Positions 36,444 to 45,378 of a stretch of DNA of 64,000 nt are shown piece by piece. Source of the stretch: Iphinoe sp. HA4291-MV1 (GTDB taxonomy: Bacteria; Cyanobacteriota; Cyanobacteriia; Cyanobacteriales; Nostocaceae). A model generated the notes under the pieces. The model was not told the DNA's origin. It ran no database searches and was given only the letters and a program-made list of their open reading frames with translations. Where the stretch lies: positions 24,893 to 88,892 of the forward strand of contig JAHHHH010000020.1 of assembly GCA_019359415.1 (NCBI GenBank). The letters are read 5' to 3'. The first letter of the stretch is position 1. Each line of letters starts with the position of its first letter. The position numbers were made by a program, and so were the translations under genes.

Positions 36444-36677
36444 ATTCGGTGGATATTTATTGTGCTTGCTGGTTCAATTAAACTCCAGACGCTTTGGAGT
36501 CTCGAATGTTGCCACTTGTAACAATGAGTGTTCTTAAACAATCTCTTCTTATTTAAATTAACTTACATTTCCTCGTTAAGAAATAGTTTTTTTCATTTAA
36601 TAATCTTTATTTTAGGAAAAATGCTAAAACTATTACTAATCAAAACATCTAATTGATTTTTCAAGGAGAATATTTTC

Positions 36678-37859
36678 ATGAATCTACCTGTTATTTTAGA
36701 TATTGCTCTTGGCTTAATTTTTATTTACTTGATTTTGAGCTTACTAGCTTCAGAAATTCAGGAGCTAATTACCACACTTTTACAATGGAGAGCTAAACAT
36801 TTAAAAAACTCAATAGAATTGCTTGTCGCAGGTGGTAGTCAAACTGAACAATCAGATATTACCAAAGCAGAGTTTTTGGTACAGGAACTTTATAAAGACC
36901 CCTTGATTAATACTCTGAATCAACAAGCTAAGGAGAAAGTAGAAAAGGAATTCCGGGAATTGACTAAAAAATTTGACCAAAAATCATTAGGAGTAAAACA
37001 AAGCGCTCCTTCTTATATTCCTTCCGAAACTTTTGCAGTTACCTTATTGGAAACCTTAAAAATTCCAGAATTAATTAATCATGTCAATAATCCTTCTGAA
37101 GAGTTTAAAACTAACTTACACATGATATTGGCTTCTTACAAAGAACTGAAAACATCTATTAATAACCCAGAAAGTGAAAGCTACCAAAAAATTCAAAGAA
37201 TTTACGGAAATATTGACCAAAACTTTAAAAACTTTGTTAATGATGAGTTACCTGATTATGTGCCTGATAATTTAATCACGAGTCTTAGTGTTCTCGCTCA
37301 GCGAAGTAGGATAAAGATTGATGACCTTAGAGAGGAAATGAATCAGTTTAAAAAAGAGGTTGAAACGTGGTTTGACCGCTCTATGGATCGGGCAAGTGGT
37401 GTTTATAAGCGTAATGCCAAAGGAGTTGCTATTTTAATTGGGGTATCAGTTGCTATATTAACCAATACCGATACATTTCACCTATTGAGAAGACTTTCAC
37501 AGGATTCGGCTATCCGCTCTGCGATTACTCAAAGTGCAATTCAGCAAGGCAGTTTTCTTAACAACTCAGATAATAGAAAGCAAGTTGAAAAACTTTTAGG
37601 AGATGCTTCTATACCCATTGGATGGCAAAATATAAGTCAACAATTTGAGCCATTAAATACTAGTCGAGGGAATAGTGTTAACAGTTTGTTACTCGGAATT
37701 TGGGTAGTTTTTAAACTCATTTGCGGTTGGATTGTGAGTGGTTTAGCTATTGCTATGGGTGCGCCTTTTTGGTTTGATATCCTCAATAAAGTTATCAATG
37801 TACGTAATTCAGGTCCAAAACCTGTTGCATATACTAAGGATCAGCCGCCTGAAAAATAG
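36678..37859 (+). CDS. Membrane protein of unknown function with long soluble loop
   Basis: 393 residues. An N-terminal helix (LDIALGLIFIYLILSLLASE, with EIQELITTLLQWRAK after it) leads into a long charged helical region (60-250), a second helix near residue 255 (GVAILIGVSVAILTN) and two more near 345-380 (LLLGIWVVFKLICGWIV). AAGGAG site ahead of the ATG. I know related proteins in several bacteria without an assigned role; nothing enzymatic is visible. It converges with the recombinase-like gene, only 13 bases apart. Confidence 0.8.
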   Translation: MNLPVILDIALGLIFIYLILSLLASEIQELITTLLQWRAKHLKNSIELLVAGGSQTEQSDITKAEFLVQELYKDPLINTLNQQAKEKVEKEFRELTKKFDQKSLGVKQSAPSYIPSETFAVTLLETLKIPELINHVNNPSEEFKTNLHMILASYKELKTSINNPESESYQKIQRIYGNIDQNFKNFVNDELPDYVPDNLITSLSVLAQRSRIKIDDLREEMNQFKKEVETWFDRSMDRASGVYKRNAKGVAILIGVSVAILTNTDTFHLLRRLSQDSAIRSAITQSAIQQGSFLNNSDNRKQVEKLLGDASIPIGWQNISQQFEPLNTSRGNSVNSLLLGIWVVFKLICGWIVSGLAIAMGAPFWFDILNKVINVRNSGPKPVAYTKDQPPEK

Positions 37860-37872
37860 CATTTCTATTCAA

Positions 37873-39171
37873 TTAAAAGATAAAAATAATTTGCAATTTC
37901 CACTCTTTATCCTGACGAATAATCTCGATTTGCCGAATGAATTCTCGAAAGTAAAATCGTCGCTCTGCTTCAGACAAATCTAACCAAAATTGCGGAATTG
38001 AAACAGCTTGAGCAACAGAACGCAAATTAACGGGTGGTAAAGTTGCTAGTTTTGCTTGAAGTGAAGATATTTCTGTGCGGAGTTTGTACGCCCTTAACTG
38101 AGCTGTTTGAGCATCCAAAACTCCAGTTGCTAACAAAGAGGGAAGTTGATTGAGTATTTCTTGCTGACGGGAAATGCCTTCACTTAAATTATTTTTAACT
38201 GCATCCAACTGAGGAAAATTTATCCCCACTACAGCAAGGGGTAGATCACGGCAAACAGCTTGAATTGTCTGTTCTAAAATTTCTTGGTAAGAAAGGGCGC
38301 GACACTTGGGATGTTTGGGACAGTTAATAGGACGTAAATAAAGATATTCTTTCTCTTGGTTCCGCATAGTCACACGAGTCACTGTCATGTAAGACTGACA
38401 CTCATGACAGACAACCAACCCAGCCAGAGAACGCGGTGCGCTAGCAGTCCGAGGAGGTAAACGACTGTTGCGGCGTAACAGTCGATCAACCTGGGCGGCT
38501 TCTTCCTTGGTAATAATAGGAGCATGGGTATTAGAGATGATTTCTCCGTTCTGATAAGCTGTATCACCCCGATAAACTGGATTTGTCAACCAACGGCGTC
38601 CAGTAGTGACAGAGATTTTCTTACTGTATTTTTTTACTAGGTAACGTACTGCTCCCCGCAGAGAACCATAGAGTAAGAAATGTTCAAAAAAATCCTTAAT
38701 AACTGGCGAAGTGGTGCGATCAATAGTGTATTTTCCTTTGCCTCGGCGGTAACCGTAGGGTGCTCTACCAGGTGGTGGTGCAGCATCCAGACGGTTGCGG
38801 GCGTGTCCTTGACGGATGCGGCGACTACGTTGCTGACGCTGAATTTCGTACAGTAATTTCAGCAATTCTGCACGAAGATTGGGAGTTTGTTGAGAAGAAT
38901 TATAGTCTTGCTCAACAGCAATGAGTGTTATTCCCATTGCTTCAAGTTCCGCAAGGCACGAACTGACCTCTTCTACAGTATCTCCCAGTTCTTCTAAGCA
39001 GCGTATAAGGAGACAATCAGGCGATTCTGTTTTACAGTTGTTGAGTAATTGTTGTAGTTCAGTGCGTTTACCTAAGTCTTGGTAAATAAGGTCTAATTCC
39101 CAACCCCAAGTTGTGGGATCAGGAATGGGTTCTAGCAGAGGGTCGCTGTAGGTGTAAGCGAAGATTTTCAT
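37873..39171 (-). CDS. Large serine recombinase-like protein with lost catalytic residues
   Basis: 432 residues laid out like XisF-type large serine recombinases: an N-terminal resolvase-like domain (1-110), a Recombinase domain (PPPGRAPYGYRRGKGKYTID), a zinc-ribbon region (VVCHECQSYMTV with CPKHPKC) and a coiled-coil end. Unlike active enzymes, the start reads AYTYSDP where YxRVS is expected, and the LDRLGR motif is CLEELGDT: the key arginines are replaced. It may have kept DNA binding but not strand cutting. The ATG at 39171 is preferred because upstream codons fall in an intergenic repeat. Confidence 0.8.
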   Translation of the reverse strand: MKIFAYTYSDPLLEPIPDPTTWGWELDLIYQDLGKRTELQQLLNNCKTESPDCLLIRCLEELGDTVEEVSSCLAELEAMGITLIAVEQDYNSSQQTPNLRAELLKLLYEIQRQQRSRRIRQGHARNRLDAAPPPGRAPYGYRRGKGKYTIDRTTSPVIKDFFEHFLLYGSLRGAVRYLVKKYSKKISVTTGRRWLTNPVYRGDTAYQNGEIISNTHAPIITKEEAAQVDRLLRRNSRLPPRTASAPRSLAGLVVCHECQSYMTVTRVTMRNQEKEYLYLRPINCPKHPKCRALSYQEILEQTIQAVCRDLPLAVVGINFPQLDAVKNNLSEGISRQQEILNQLPSLLATGVLDAQTAQLRAYKLRTEISSLQAKLATLPPVNLRSVAQAVSIPQFWLDLSEAERRFYFREFIRQIEIIRQDKEWKLQIIFIF

Positions 39172-39258
39172 TAACGAACCGCGAAGACGCGAAGTACACA
39201 AAGGTAGGATTTGAGAGGAGTATAACGCACCTCTACCTCATCCCCCTCATCTTCCCTT

Positions 39259-39352
39259 GGGTGTAGTCAAAATCTGTTGGTGAAGGGATGGACAAGAGGA
39301 CAATGCCCAATGCCCAATACCCAATGCTAACCAACTACTTATGACCACACCC
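39259..39352. mobile_element. MITE, copy B, 94 bp
   Basis: Starts GGGTGTAGTCA (one change from the 11-bp repeat) and ends TGACCACACCC. Flanked by a perfect 9-bp duplication TCTTCCCTT at 39250-39258 and 39353-39361. The interior holds GGATGGACAAGAGGACAATG and CCAATGC units as in copy C. It lies right at the 3' end of the VOC gene, one base from its stop codon. Confidence 0.9.
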
Positions 39353-39362
39353 TCTTCCCTTC

Positions 39363-39722
39363 TCACCGCTGACTGAGTTCGATGATATTCCCATCTGGGT
39401 CTTTGGTGAAGAGGGCTGGACGTCCGGAAGCGCTGGGTTGAATGAAGCAGTTGTTATCTAGAAGTTGTTGTTTCGCTGTGTCTAAGTCAGCAACTGAGAA
39501 CGCGATGTGAGGATTGCGTCCCCATTTTTCGTTTTGGTCTTCAGTAGGGACACATGGAGCGGCTATCAGGTGAATTTGATAGTTGCCAACTTGATACCAA
39601 GCGCCAGGATATTTCAGAGAGCGTTCTACTTTGGGCAATCCTAGCACCTTTCCATAAAAATGTTCAGATCCTTCTAAGTCCGTGACGAGAATAGCTGTGT
39701 GTAGACACTGAGTAATCTGCAT
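39363..39722 (-). CDS. VOC-family (glyoxalase/dioxygenase-like) protein
   Basis: A 119-residue single VOC unit: LHTAILVTDLEGSEHFYGKV, LKYPGAWYQVGNYQIHLIA, then NPHIAFSVADLDTAKQQL and FTKDPDGNIIELSQ. Metal ligands fit the H...E pattern with His8, His52-region and Glu116. The class covers glyoxalase I, ring-cleaving dioxygenases and antibiotic resistance proteins; the reaction cannot be told. Family length is normal. A MITE is inserted just past its stop. Confidence 0.88.
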   Translation of the reverse strand: MQITQCLHTAILVTDLEGSEHFYGKVLGLPKVERSLKYPGAWYQVGNYQIHLIAAPCVPTEDQNEKWGRNPHIAFSVADLDTAKQQLLDNNCFIQPSASGRPALFTKDPDGNIIELSQR

Positions 39723-40018
39723 TGGTCTTAATTAGTTGGGAGTTTTATCATGGAGCAAGCTACTATATTTTTATAAAAGCATAGCGGGAGGTGATGTGTC
39801 GCTTCTCGCTACCGAGTTGGTGGGTTCGACTGGCTCAGTGGGGCGTGAGAAAATAGCTCCAGAAAACTCATGTTTGCAATTATCTAAGAGCGATACTCCC
39901 AAAGGGAGCCGTCAAAGACGAACGCGCAGGCATCATCTTCTATGATGATTGGGGCAACATCGGACACAGTATTCATTGAAGTGGGAAATCACCGCTGATC
40001 CTGTGAAGGGTTCGATGG

Positions 40019-40112
40019 GGGTGTGGTCAAAATCCGTTGATGAAGGAATGGACAAGAGGACAATGCCCATTGCCCATTGCCCATTGCTAACCAACTACTT
40101 ATGACCACACCC
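40019..40112. mobile_element. MITE, copy C, 94 bp
   Basis: Perfect ends GGGTGTGGTCA and TGACCACACCC, flanked by the perfect 9-bp duplication GTTCGATGG at 40010-40018 and 40113-40121. Nearly identical to copy B. It lies in the 723-base gap between the VOC and PEP-CTERM genes, which otherwise shows only short repeats. Confidence 0.92.
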
Positions 40113-40445
40113 GTTCGATGGTGATTAACTGATCTAGAGAGACAACTTTTCCATAACAAACATTTATCATAATTTTACAAAAAAGTTAATTAAACACTTA
40201 GACTAGTTTGTTAAGATTATGACTTAAATACACTATTAAACATTAGCATTATGCCGTAGTAACACTGCTATAGTTATTGCACATACTTAGATGCAAGGAA
40301 GTTGCATTATTTACCAAGTCAAAGAATGACTGCAAATACAGCAGAATCAATCTGCCTGGAAAATTCAAAGCATATTGATTCTGCTTACGGATTTTTGCAG
40401 AGTGAGTTAGCCAACCTAAGAACCAACGTATAGGTAAAGAATTGT

Positions 40446-41294
40446 ATGAAGCAACACTTAGGGTTTGTTCAACATTGTGTACTGTTCGTTACGCCATTAA
40501 TAGCCAGTTCTGCCTTAGGAACTGCACCAAGTCAAGCGGCTACTTTTGCTTACTCTGAAGGAGAATTTGATTTTACCAATATTAGTCAAAAACCTTTGGG
40601 AATTGGAACTGACACTGACACCAAGACTATTGCTATTGCTAATGGTGGCATGGTAGATACTCTGGCTTATGCAACAGCAACTTTTATAGCTCGTCCTAGT
40701 CCACCAGAAGCATCCAATTTCTCTTTGAGCGCAGCCTTGGGTGAAGATAAGGATTACTTAGGACAGGCAGAAAGTAAGGCTACAGTTATTGGTAATTTCG
40801 TTGTAGATGCAAATACACCTTTTTCTTTTAACTTCACAACAGATTTAAACCTGCAAACATCAATAGACAATCCACCAGCAGAAAATGCAAGAGCAGCTGG
40901 AGATACATATTTTGCATTAATCGATACTGATAATAACAGTATCTTAGATTTCTTCAACCTTACGGGAAATTTAAATACTCTAGGCGATAACGATTTTATC
41001 GCATTTCAAAAAAGCGACAATGTTACTTTAAGTGCTCCAGTCACTACGTCTAATTTTGGAGGAAATCAAGAATCTGCTACAGCTTCTATTCAGGGTTCTT
41101 TCCAACGCTCTTTTGCTAATAAAACAAATTTAGCTTTAGTAGAAGTTAAGAGAAATAAGGCTAGAGTTACAGCACCTGAACCTTCCAGTAGTCTGGCTTT
41201 ACTGTCTTGTTTTAGCGTCATTGGTCTTGCTACCAAAGCAAGACGTAAAGCAATGACCTTAGTAAGCTCATTGAAAGAAAAATATAACTGCTGA
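40446..41294 (+). CDS. PEP-CTERM secreted protein
   Basis: A 282-residue secreted protein: signal peptide 1-32 (VLFVTPLIASSALGTAPSQA), a beta-rich body with repeated Asn/Thr/Asp, and a C-terminal sorting signal APEPSSSLALLSCFSVIGLA followed by basic TKARRK. This PEP motif, hydrophobic helix and basic tail are read by exosortases. The tail continues 13 residues past the basic cluster, which is slightly long. The cyanoexosortase-associated protein gene is at 8793. Function of the body unknown. Confidence 0.88.
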   Translation: MKQHLGFVQHCVLFVTPLIASSALGTAPSQAATFAYSEGEFDFTNISQKPLGIGTDTDTKTIAIANGGMVDTLAYATATFIARPSPPEASNFSLSAALGEDKDYLGQAESKATVIGNFVVDANTPFSFNFTTDLNLQTSIDNPPAENARAAGDTYFALIDTDNNSILDFFNLTGNLNTLGDNDFIAFQKSDNVTLSAPVTTSNFGGNQESATASIQGSFQRSFANKTNLALVEVKRNKARVTAPEPSSSLALLSCFSVIGLATKARRKAMTLVSSLKEKYNC

Positions 41295-41610
41295 AGGTTA
41301 AGGAGTTGCCATTCGTGAGAGGTTAAGGTCGGATACCATTTGTCAATAAGCAATAATACTCAAAAAGTGGCTAAAAAGCGGGGTTGGAAACACAATTTTT
41401 GAGCAGGCGATAAGCCGGAGGCTTGACGCTGCGCGTATCGCGTAATCTGGATACGCATCATTCATTCTTGACCTATAATTTCAGTACAAGAGTTAACTTA
41501 ATACCTCTGTTTTCTCCAAATTTTCAGCCTAATTTCTAATTGACAAAAGTAAGATTATCTTAATCTCTCACCGATGGGGAGTTGCTAACGGTTAACGGTT
41601 AATAGCTACA
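41295..41610. other. Intergenic region with a short GC-rich repeat
   Basis: GGCGATAAGCCGGAGGC and GACGCTGCGCGTATCGCG at about 41406-41440 are remnants of the dispersed palindromic repeats. No gene is supported. Confidence 0.45.
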
Positions 41611-41645
41611 ATGACTAAAAGCGATGATATATCGCTTTTAGTCAT
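41611..41645. terminator. Strong hairpin after the small membrane protein gene
   Basis: ATGACTAAAAGCGAT pairs perfectly with ATCGCTTTTAGTCAT (15-bp stem, 5-base loop). It lies 14 bases past the stop of the leftward gene. No clear T run on that strand. Confidence 0.55.
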
Positions 41646-41658
41646 TTTATTCGCAATG

Positions 41659-42009
41659 TTAATGCTCAGAGTTGGATTCATTTCCCATGAGGGGTGTTGT
41701 TGCACTTCTATGTGGGAGAAGTAGCCAGACTTTTTCTGCTTGAATATCTCCCAAAAAATGCTTTGTTGAATCCAGGGAGATCAGAAGAGAAGTATTTAGA
41801 GGCATTTGTTCTGATTCTTCCCAAACTTCTGGTAATTCTTCTACTTGTGGTTGTGGTTGCTCTTGCGATGATATAAATAATGATTTGGGATAGGAGAACA
41901 ATGCAAATTGAAATAGTCCATTCGTAATGGCAATCACGAAAATACCAGTACTAAATAATATAAAATATTCGAGAAACTGGGTGAGAAAAGCTTGTATTGT
42001 ATTGTACAT
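41659..42009 (-). CDS. Small membrane protein, unknown function
   Basis: 116 residues with one N-terminal helix (FLEYFILFSTGIFVIAITNG) and a polar Glu/Pro-rich rest (QEQPQPQVEELPEVWEESEQ). No family recognised. A strong hairpin follows the gene, which supports it being expressed. Confidence 0.6.
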   Translation of the reverse strand: MYNTIQAFLTQFLEYFILFSTGIFVIAITNGLFQFALFSYPKSLFISSQEQPQPQVEELPEVWEESEQMPLNTSLLISLDSTKHFLGDIQAEKVWLLLPHRSATTPLMGNESNSEH

Positions 42010-42110
42010 AAGGCGATCTTAGATAGTGAAATGACTGAGCAAAAATTGTGTTGACAGCCTATAGAGTGTCAGTACGCAATTATGCCGGAACTTTAGCATT
42101 CCCAAATCAG

Positions 42111-42460
42111 CTAAAATCCCGTTTTGCATCCTGAAACTAGACTGAGGGTTGTAGTACCGATATACCATCGGTCATCATTACTGGGTGCATTGTCGTTGTA
42201 ATTTGCTAGAGCACGAAACGCTCTATAGATTTTTTCCTCTACTGCTCCAGCAGCTTTCATACTTTCAAGCTGCTCGTTGGGGATAGATTCCCAATCAATT
42301 TCTGGTTTCGGCGCTGGCTGCTTGCGTGTTGTAAAAGCCGATGGTGGTTCCTCAACTATGGGCTTGACTATAGTGCCGAAATTACTTGATTCAGCATCTG
42401 TTCCAACCCCACCATTTGCACTTCTAGTTTGTCGATGCGGCTATACCAGAAGCGACTCGC
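42111..42460 (-). pseudogene. Degenerate gene remnant, possibly integrase or protelomerase type
   Basis: On the minus strand one frame reads RIDKLEVQMVGLEQMLNQVI, a coiled coil, then after a frameshift PEIDWESIPNEQLESMKAAG, AVEEKIYRAFRALANYND and APSNDDRWYIGTTTLSLVSG, ending in TAG at 42111. Composition is clearly protein-like over both pieces. It recalls the DNA-binding part of cyanobacterial tyrosine-recombinase-like proteins, but I cannot name it safely. Confidence 0.5.
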
Positions 42461-42815
42461 AAGATTACTGGAGAAATGGTACTAATGGGACTTTGTAAAA
42501 ACTAGGTTCAAAATCGTTTCAATCGTAAAATTGGCAAGGTTTTTACATCGATTTAGCACATACACCAATTGTCACGCTCGTTTGAGGCTTTTTACCCCTG
42601 TTGACGTATTTGCCTTGTCCACAAAGGTTTTGGGGCACTTTTTATCTCAGAAAGTTCTAAAGTCTCAATTAAGAATCTTTTTTTGAATTCATAATATTGA
42701 ACTTTGAATTAAGCACAGGGGTGTCCCTTTATCCTCCTCATCTCCCTCATCCTCCTCATCCCCTCCTATGGCACAATAAAGACGGTAATAAGAGAAATAT
42801 AGATAAGGTAATTTA
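42461..42815. other. Upstream region of chlI
   Basis: No gene. A CTCATC repeat tract (CCTCCTCATCTCCCTCATCC) lies at about 42733-42765, like those near 2150 and 39240. The chlI promoter is expected here. Confidence 0.45.
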
Positions 42816-43937
42816 GTGAGTCCAACTGCTCAGGCTACCGCTGCTGCGCGTCGCGTGGTATTTCCATTTACAGCAATTGTCGGTCAGGAAGAAATGAAAC
42901 TGGCTCTACTGTTGAACGTGATTGACCCGAAAATTGGCGGTGTGATGATTATGGGCGATCGCGGTACCGGGAAATCCACAGCTATCCGGGCGCTGGCTGA
43001 TTTGCTCCCAGAAATCCCCGTCGTTGCTAACGACGCCTTCAACAGCCATCCCAACGATCCCGATTTGATGAGCGATGAAGTCCGCCAACAGCTAGAGCAA
43101 GGGGCGGATATTCCCGTAGTTCAGAAAAAAGTCCAAATGGTAGATTTGCCTTTAGGAGCTACAGAAGACCGGGTTTGTGGCACAATTGACATCGAAAAAG
43201 CTTTATCAGAAGGTATTAAAGCCTTTGAACCAGGGCTGCTGGCAAAAGCGAACCGAGGTATTCTCTACGTGGATGAAGTAAACTTGCTAGATGACCACTT
43301 AGTAGACGTGCTTCTTGACTCCGCTGCCAGTGGTTGGAATACAGTAGAACGAGAAGGTATTTCCATACGTCACCCAGCGCGTTTCGTGCTTGTAGGTTCT
43401 GGTAACCCAGAAGAAGGAGAACTGCGTCCCCAACTCTTAGATAGATTTGGAATGCACGCAGAAATTCATACAGTGAAAGAACCAGTCTTACGCGTGCAAA
43501 TCGTTGAGCAACGGTCGGAATTCGACCAAAACCCTCCAGCATTTGTGGAAAAGTACGAACCTCAGCAGGAAGAACAGCAACAGAAAATCATCAACGCCCA
43601 AAAACTCTTGCCATCTGTAACAATTGATTACGACTTACGGGTGAAGATTTCTGAAGTCTGTTCCGAACTTGATGTTGATGGTTTGCGGGGAGACATTGTC
43701 ACTAACCGCGCCGCCAAAGCCTTAGCTGCATATGAAGGGCGTACCGAAGTCACAATTGATGACATCCGTCGCGTGATGACTCTATCTCTGCGTCACCGAC
43801 TGCGAAAAGACCCCTTAGAGTCGATTGATTCTGGATACAAGGTCGAAAAAGCCTTTAGCCGCGTCTTTGGCGTAGAACTACCAGAAGAGACAACACAAAA
43901 AAATGGTATGGGACAAAAGTTAGGAGTTAGAAGTTAA
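42816..43937 (+). CDS. chlI: Magnesium chelatase ATPase subunit I
   Basis: A 373-residue AAA+ protein that, with ChlD and ChlH, inserts Mg into protoporphyrin IX, the first step of the chlorophyll branch. Visible: [18 protein letters not shown], Walker [36 protein letters not shown], Walker [17 protein letters not shown], sensor [18 protein letters not shown] and [19 protein letters not shown]. The length and the VSPTA start match the family. GTG start. The last 12 residues ([12 protein letters not shown]) run into an intergenic repeat and may be an extension. GUN4, which stimulates this chelatase, is fused to TIR at 148. Confidence 0.97.
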   Translation: MSPTAQATAAARRVVFPFTAIVGQEEMKLALLLNVIDPKIGGVMIMGDRGTGKSTAIRALADLLPEIPVVANDAFNSHPNDPDLMSDEVRQQLEQGADIPVVQKKVQMVDLPLGATEDRVCGTIDIEKALSEGIKAFEPGLLAKANRGILYVDEVNLLDDHLVDVLLDSAASGWNTVEREGISIRHPARFVLVGSGNPEEGELRPQLLDRFGMHAEIHTVKEPVLRVQIVEQRSEFDQNPPAFVEKYEPQQEEQQQKIINAQKLLPSVTIDYDLRVKISEVCSELDVDGLRGDIVTNRAAKALAAYEGRTEVTIDDIRRVMTLSLRHRLRKDPLESIDSGYKVEKAFSRVFGVELPEETTQKNGMGQKLGVRS

Positions 43938-44142
43938 GAATGAAGACTGAAGAATGAAGAATCAAGAGAAAAGAAATTGTTTTATTTTCTTTCTTCTTTA
44001 TCTCTGAAGAAACACGAGCCAGAATACTTGTAAAATAAGGGTTCGTCGGAATTATCGAGTGTTTCTTTCATTCGTTGGAGGCGGTGCGCTGCCAGTGCGC
44101 CTGCTCTCAAGACGTCACATTACTCAGCACTCATTACTTAAT

Positions 44143-44439
44143 ATGAGATTTTGGCGCTTTTGGTTCAACAGCTTTGTTTTATCCAGCCAATACAACCCAC
44201 CTCGGTTTGTAGAGATGCTGATGGTGCTGCTAGCAATTGTCATGCTGATTGTTTGGAACTTTACGCTAGAGATACCCTATATGATACTTGGGTGGAGCTT
44301 CGTAGTTGGGGCATCCATTTCTATCTTGGTACGAGAAGCCATTACTCCCTCACCAGATATGCGAGTTAACCAATTAGCAGCATTTTTCTTTCTCAGCATT
44401 AGTCTCTATGGCTTTGTCTACATATTTCAAACTCTCTGA
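44143..44439 (+). CDS. Small membrane protein, unknown function
   Basis: 98 residues with three predicted helices (FVEMLMVLLAIVMLIVWNF, YMILGWSFVVGASISILV and LAAFFFLSISLYGFVYIF). ATG at 44143 gives MRFWRFWFNSF; a longer frame from 44059 starts in repeat-derived sequence. It is downstream of chlI on the same strand by about 200 bases. No family is recognised with certainty. Confidence 0.65.
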   Translation: MRFWRFWFNSFVLSSQYNPPRFVEMLMVLLAIVMLIVWNFTLEIPYMILGWSFVVGASISILVREAITPSPDMRVNQLAAFFFLSISLYGFVYIFQTL

Positions 44440-44484
44440 AATGCATTCTTTAACTACAAGGCGGTTTTCTGAGATGCTAGCACG

Positions 44485-44640
44485 CCCTCAAGAACGCGAT
44501 CGCGAAGCGGCTCCTCCGGAGCATCGCGTCCCTTGCGCGTGTCTGTTGGCTCACCTGTTCCGATAGGAGAAGGACGAGCGCGGGCGCTCTGCACCATTGC
44601 GCCATCGCGATGCTCCCTTTGGGAGCATCGCGTCATTATC
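44485..44640. repeat. GC-rich nested palindromic repeat
   Basis: Includes the hairpin CGCGATGCTCCC-TTT-GGGAGCATCGCG at 44606-44632 and a related half GGAGCATCGCGTCCCTTGCG near 44518. It combines the dispersed palindrome family with GCGATCGC. It separates the small membrane gene from the transposase remnant. Confidence 0.75.
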
Positions 44641-44677
44641 TATGATTTATCAAATATTACTAAAAATTATTGTTCAC

Positions 44678-44842
44678 AAGTCAGTCTCTGATCGCCCGGG
44701 CAGAAGAAGTGAACCAAGAGTCCGCAAACGTCGCCCTAAAGCTTACCCTTTAATGAAGCAACCTAGACATCAATTGTGCCATCAATTGCAAACAGCTTGT
44801 TCTAACTGCGTTGTGGTTTATCTTAGTGCCATTCAGTTATAG
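44678..44842 (+). pseudogene. IS4-type transposase C-terminal fragment
   Basis: Reads KSVSDRPGRRSEPRVRKRRP then KAYPLMKQPRHQ, a typical end of cyanobacterial IS4-family transposases (DRPGRxEPRxxKRRPKxxPLMxxPR). Everything upstream is gone. Its end overlaps the stop region of the regulator gene on the other strand. Confidence 0.65.
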
Positions 44843-45280
44843 CCCTCTGGCAATAACGATGTCGTTGGATTTAATCACTGCATATGCTTGTGCTCCTTGG
44901 GTGAGTTCCAACTCGTCTGCTGAGACTCTGGTGATAATTGAAGTTAACTCAACTTCATGAACAATCTTCAGTGTCACCTCGCTACTAACGGATCCATTGA
45001 CGACTCGTGTGACCACACCTTTAAGGACATTACGGGAGCTAACTTTTAAAGGTTTCTTTGGACTGCTAACTTCTATCTGGTGAGTGTAACCATTTTCCTC
45101 TTCTTTGGACTCGTGGTGTAGTGACTGTAACTTTGAAGAGGAATACTCACCCAAACCACGTACAAGTTCCCTCAAAATTTCGGTCTTCGTACGCTGAGAC
45201 TGCTTTGAAAACTCCTCTAGAATTCTCTGCTCTTCGTCTGAAGTTTGAAATGTGACCCATCCTTGTTCTTTTCTTGGCAT
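44837..45280 (-). CDS. RHH-TOBE (Mop) molybdate-responsive regulator
   Basis: A 147-residue two-domain protein. The N-terminal 50 residues look like a ribbon-helix-helix DNA-binding unit (GWVTFQTSDEEQRILEEFSK, then TKTEILRELVRGL). The C-terminal part is a Mop/TOBE oxyanion-binding domain (SSRNVLKGVVTRVVNGSVSS, ELTSIITRVSADELELTQGA, YAVIKSNDIVIA). ModE of E. coli uses a winged helix instead. It is divergent from modA with 98 bases between starts, in which two inverted pairs of TTGGTA/TACCAA lie. Predicted: dimer represses modA-modBC and itself when molybdate is bound. ATG at 45280; the longer form from 45334 would cover the operators. Confidence 0.82.
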   Translation of the reverse strand: MPRKEQGWVTFQTSDEEQRILEEFSKQSQRTKTEILRELVRGLGEYSSSKLQSLHHESKEEENGYTHQIEVSSPKKPLKVSSRNVLKGVVTRVVNGSVSSEVTLKIVHEVELTSIITRVSADELELTQGAQAYAVIKSNDIVIARGL

Positions 45281-45285
45281 AGCTT

Positions 45286-45334
45286 TACCAATCTCATTGG
45301 TAATATGAGAGTTATTTTGGTACGATCCTACCAA
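45286..45334. promoter_or_regulatory. Double inverted-repeat operator of the molybdate module
   Basis: Four copies of one 6-bp half-site: TACCAA at 45286 and TTGGTA at 45297 (extended arms TACCAAT-CTC-ATTGGTA), then TTGGTA at 45317 and TACCAA at 45329. The pair centres are about 31 bases apart, three helical turns. They fill the gap between the divergent regulator and modA genes, as expected for a ribbon-helix-helix repressor. Confidence 0.75.
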
Positions 45335-45378
45335 CTATAAATTCCTTGAAAAAGAATCTCTGTCAGTTCAGTTCTCCT

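Noticed and set aside
39736-39945. 69-codon frame between the VOC gene and MITE copy C
   Set aside because: No ribosome site, no family resemblance and it runs through a dispersed repeat.
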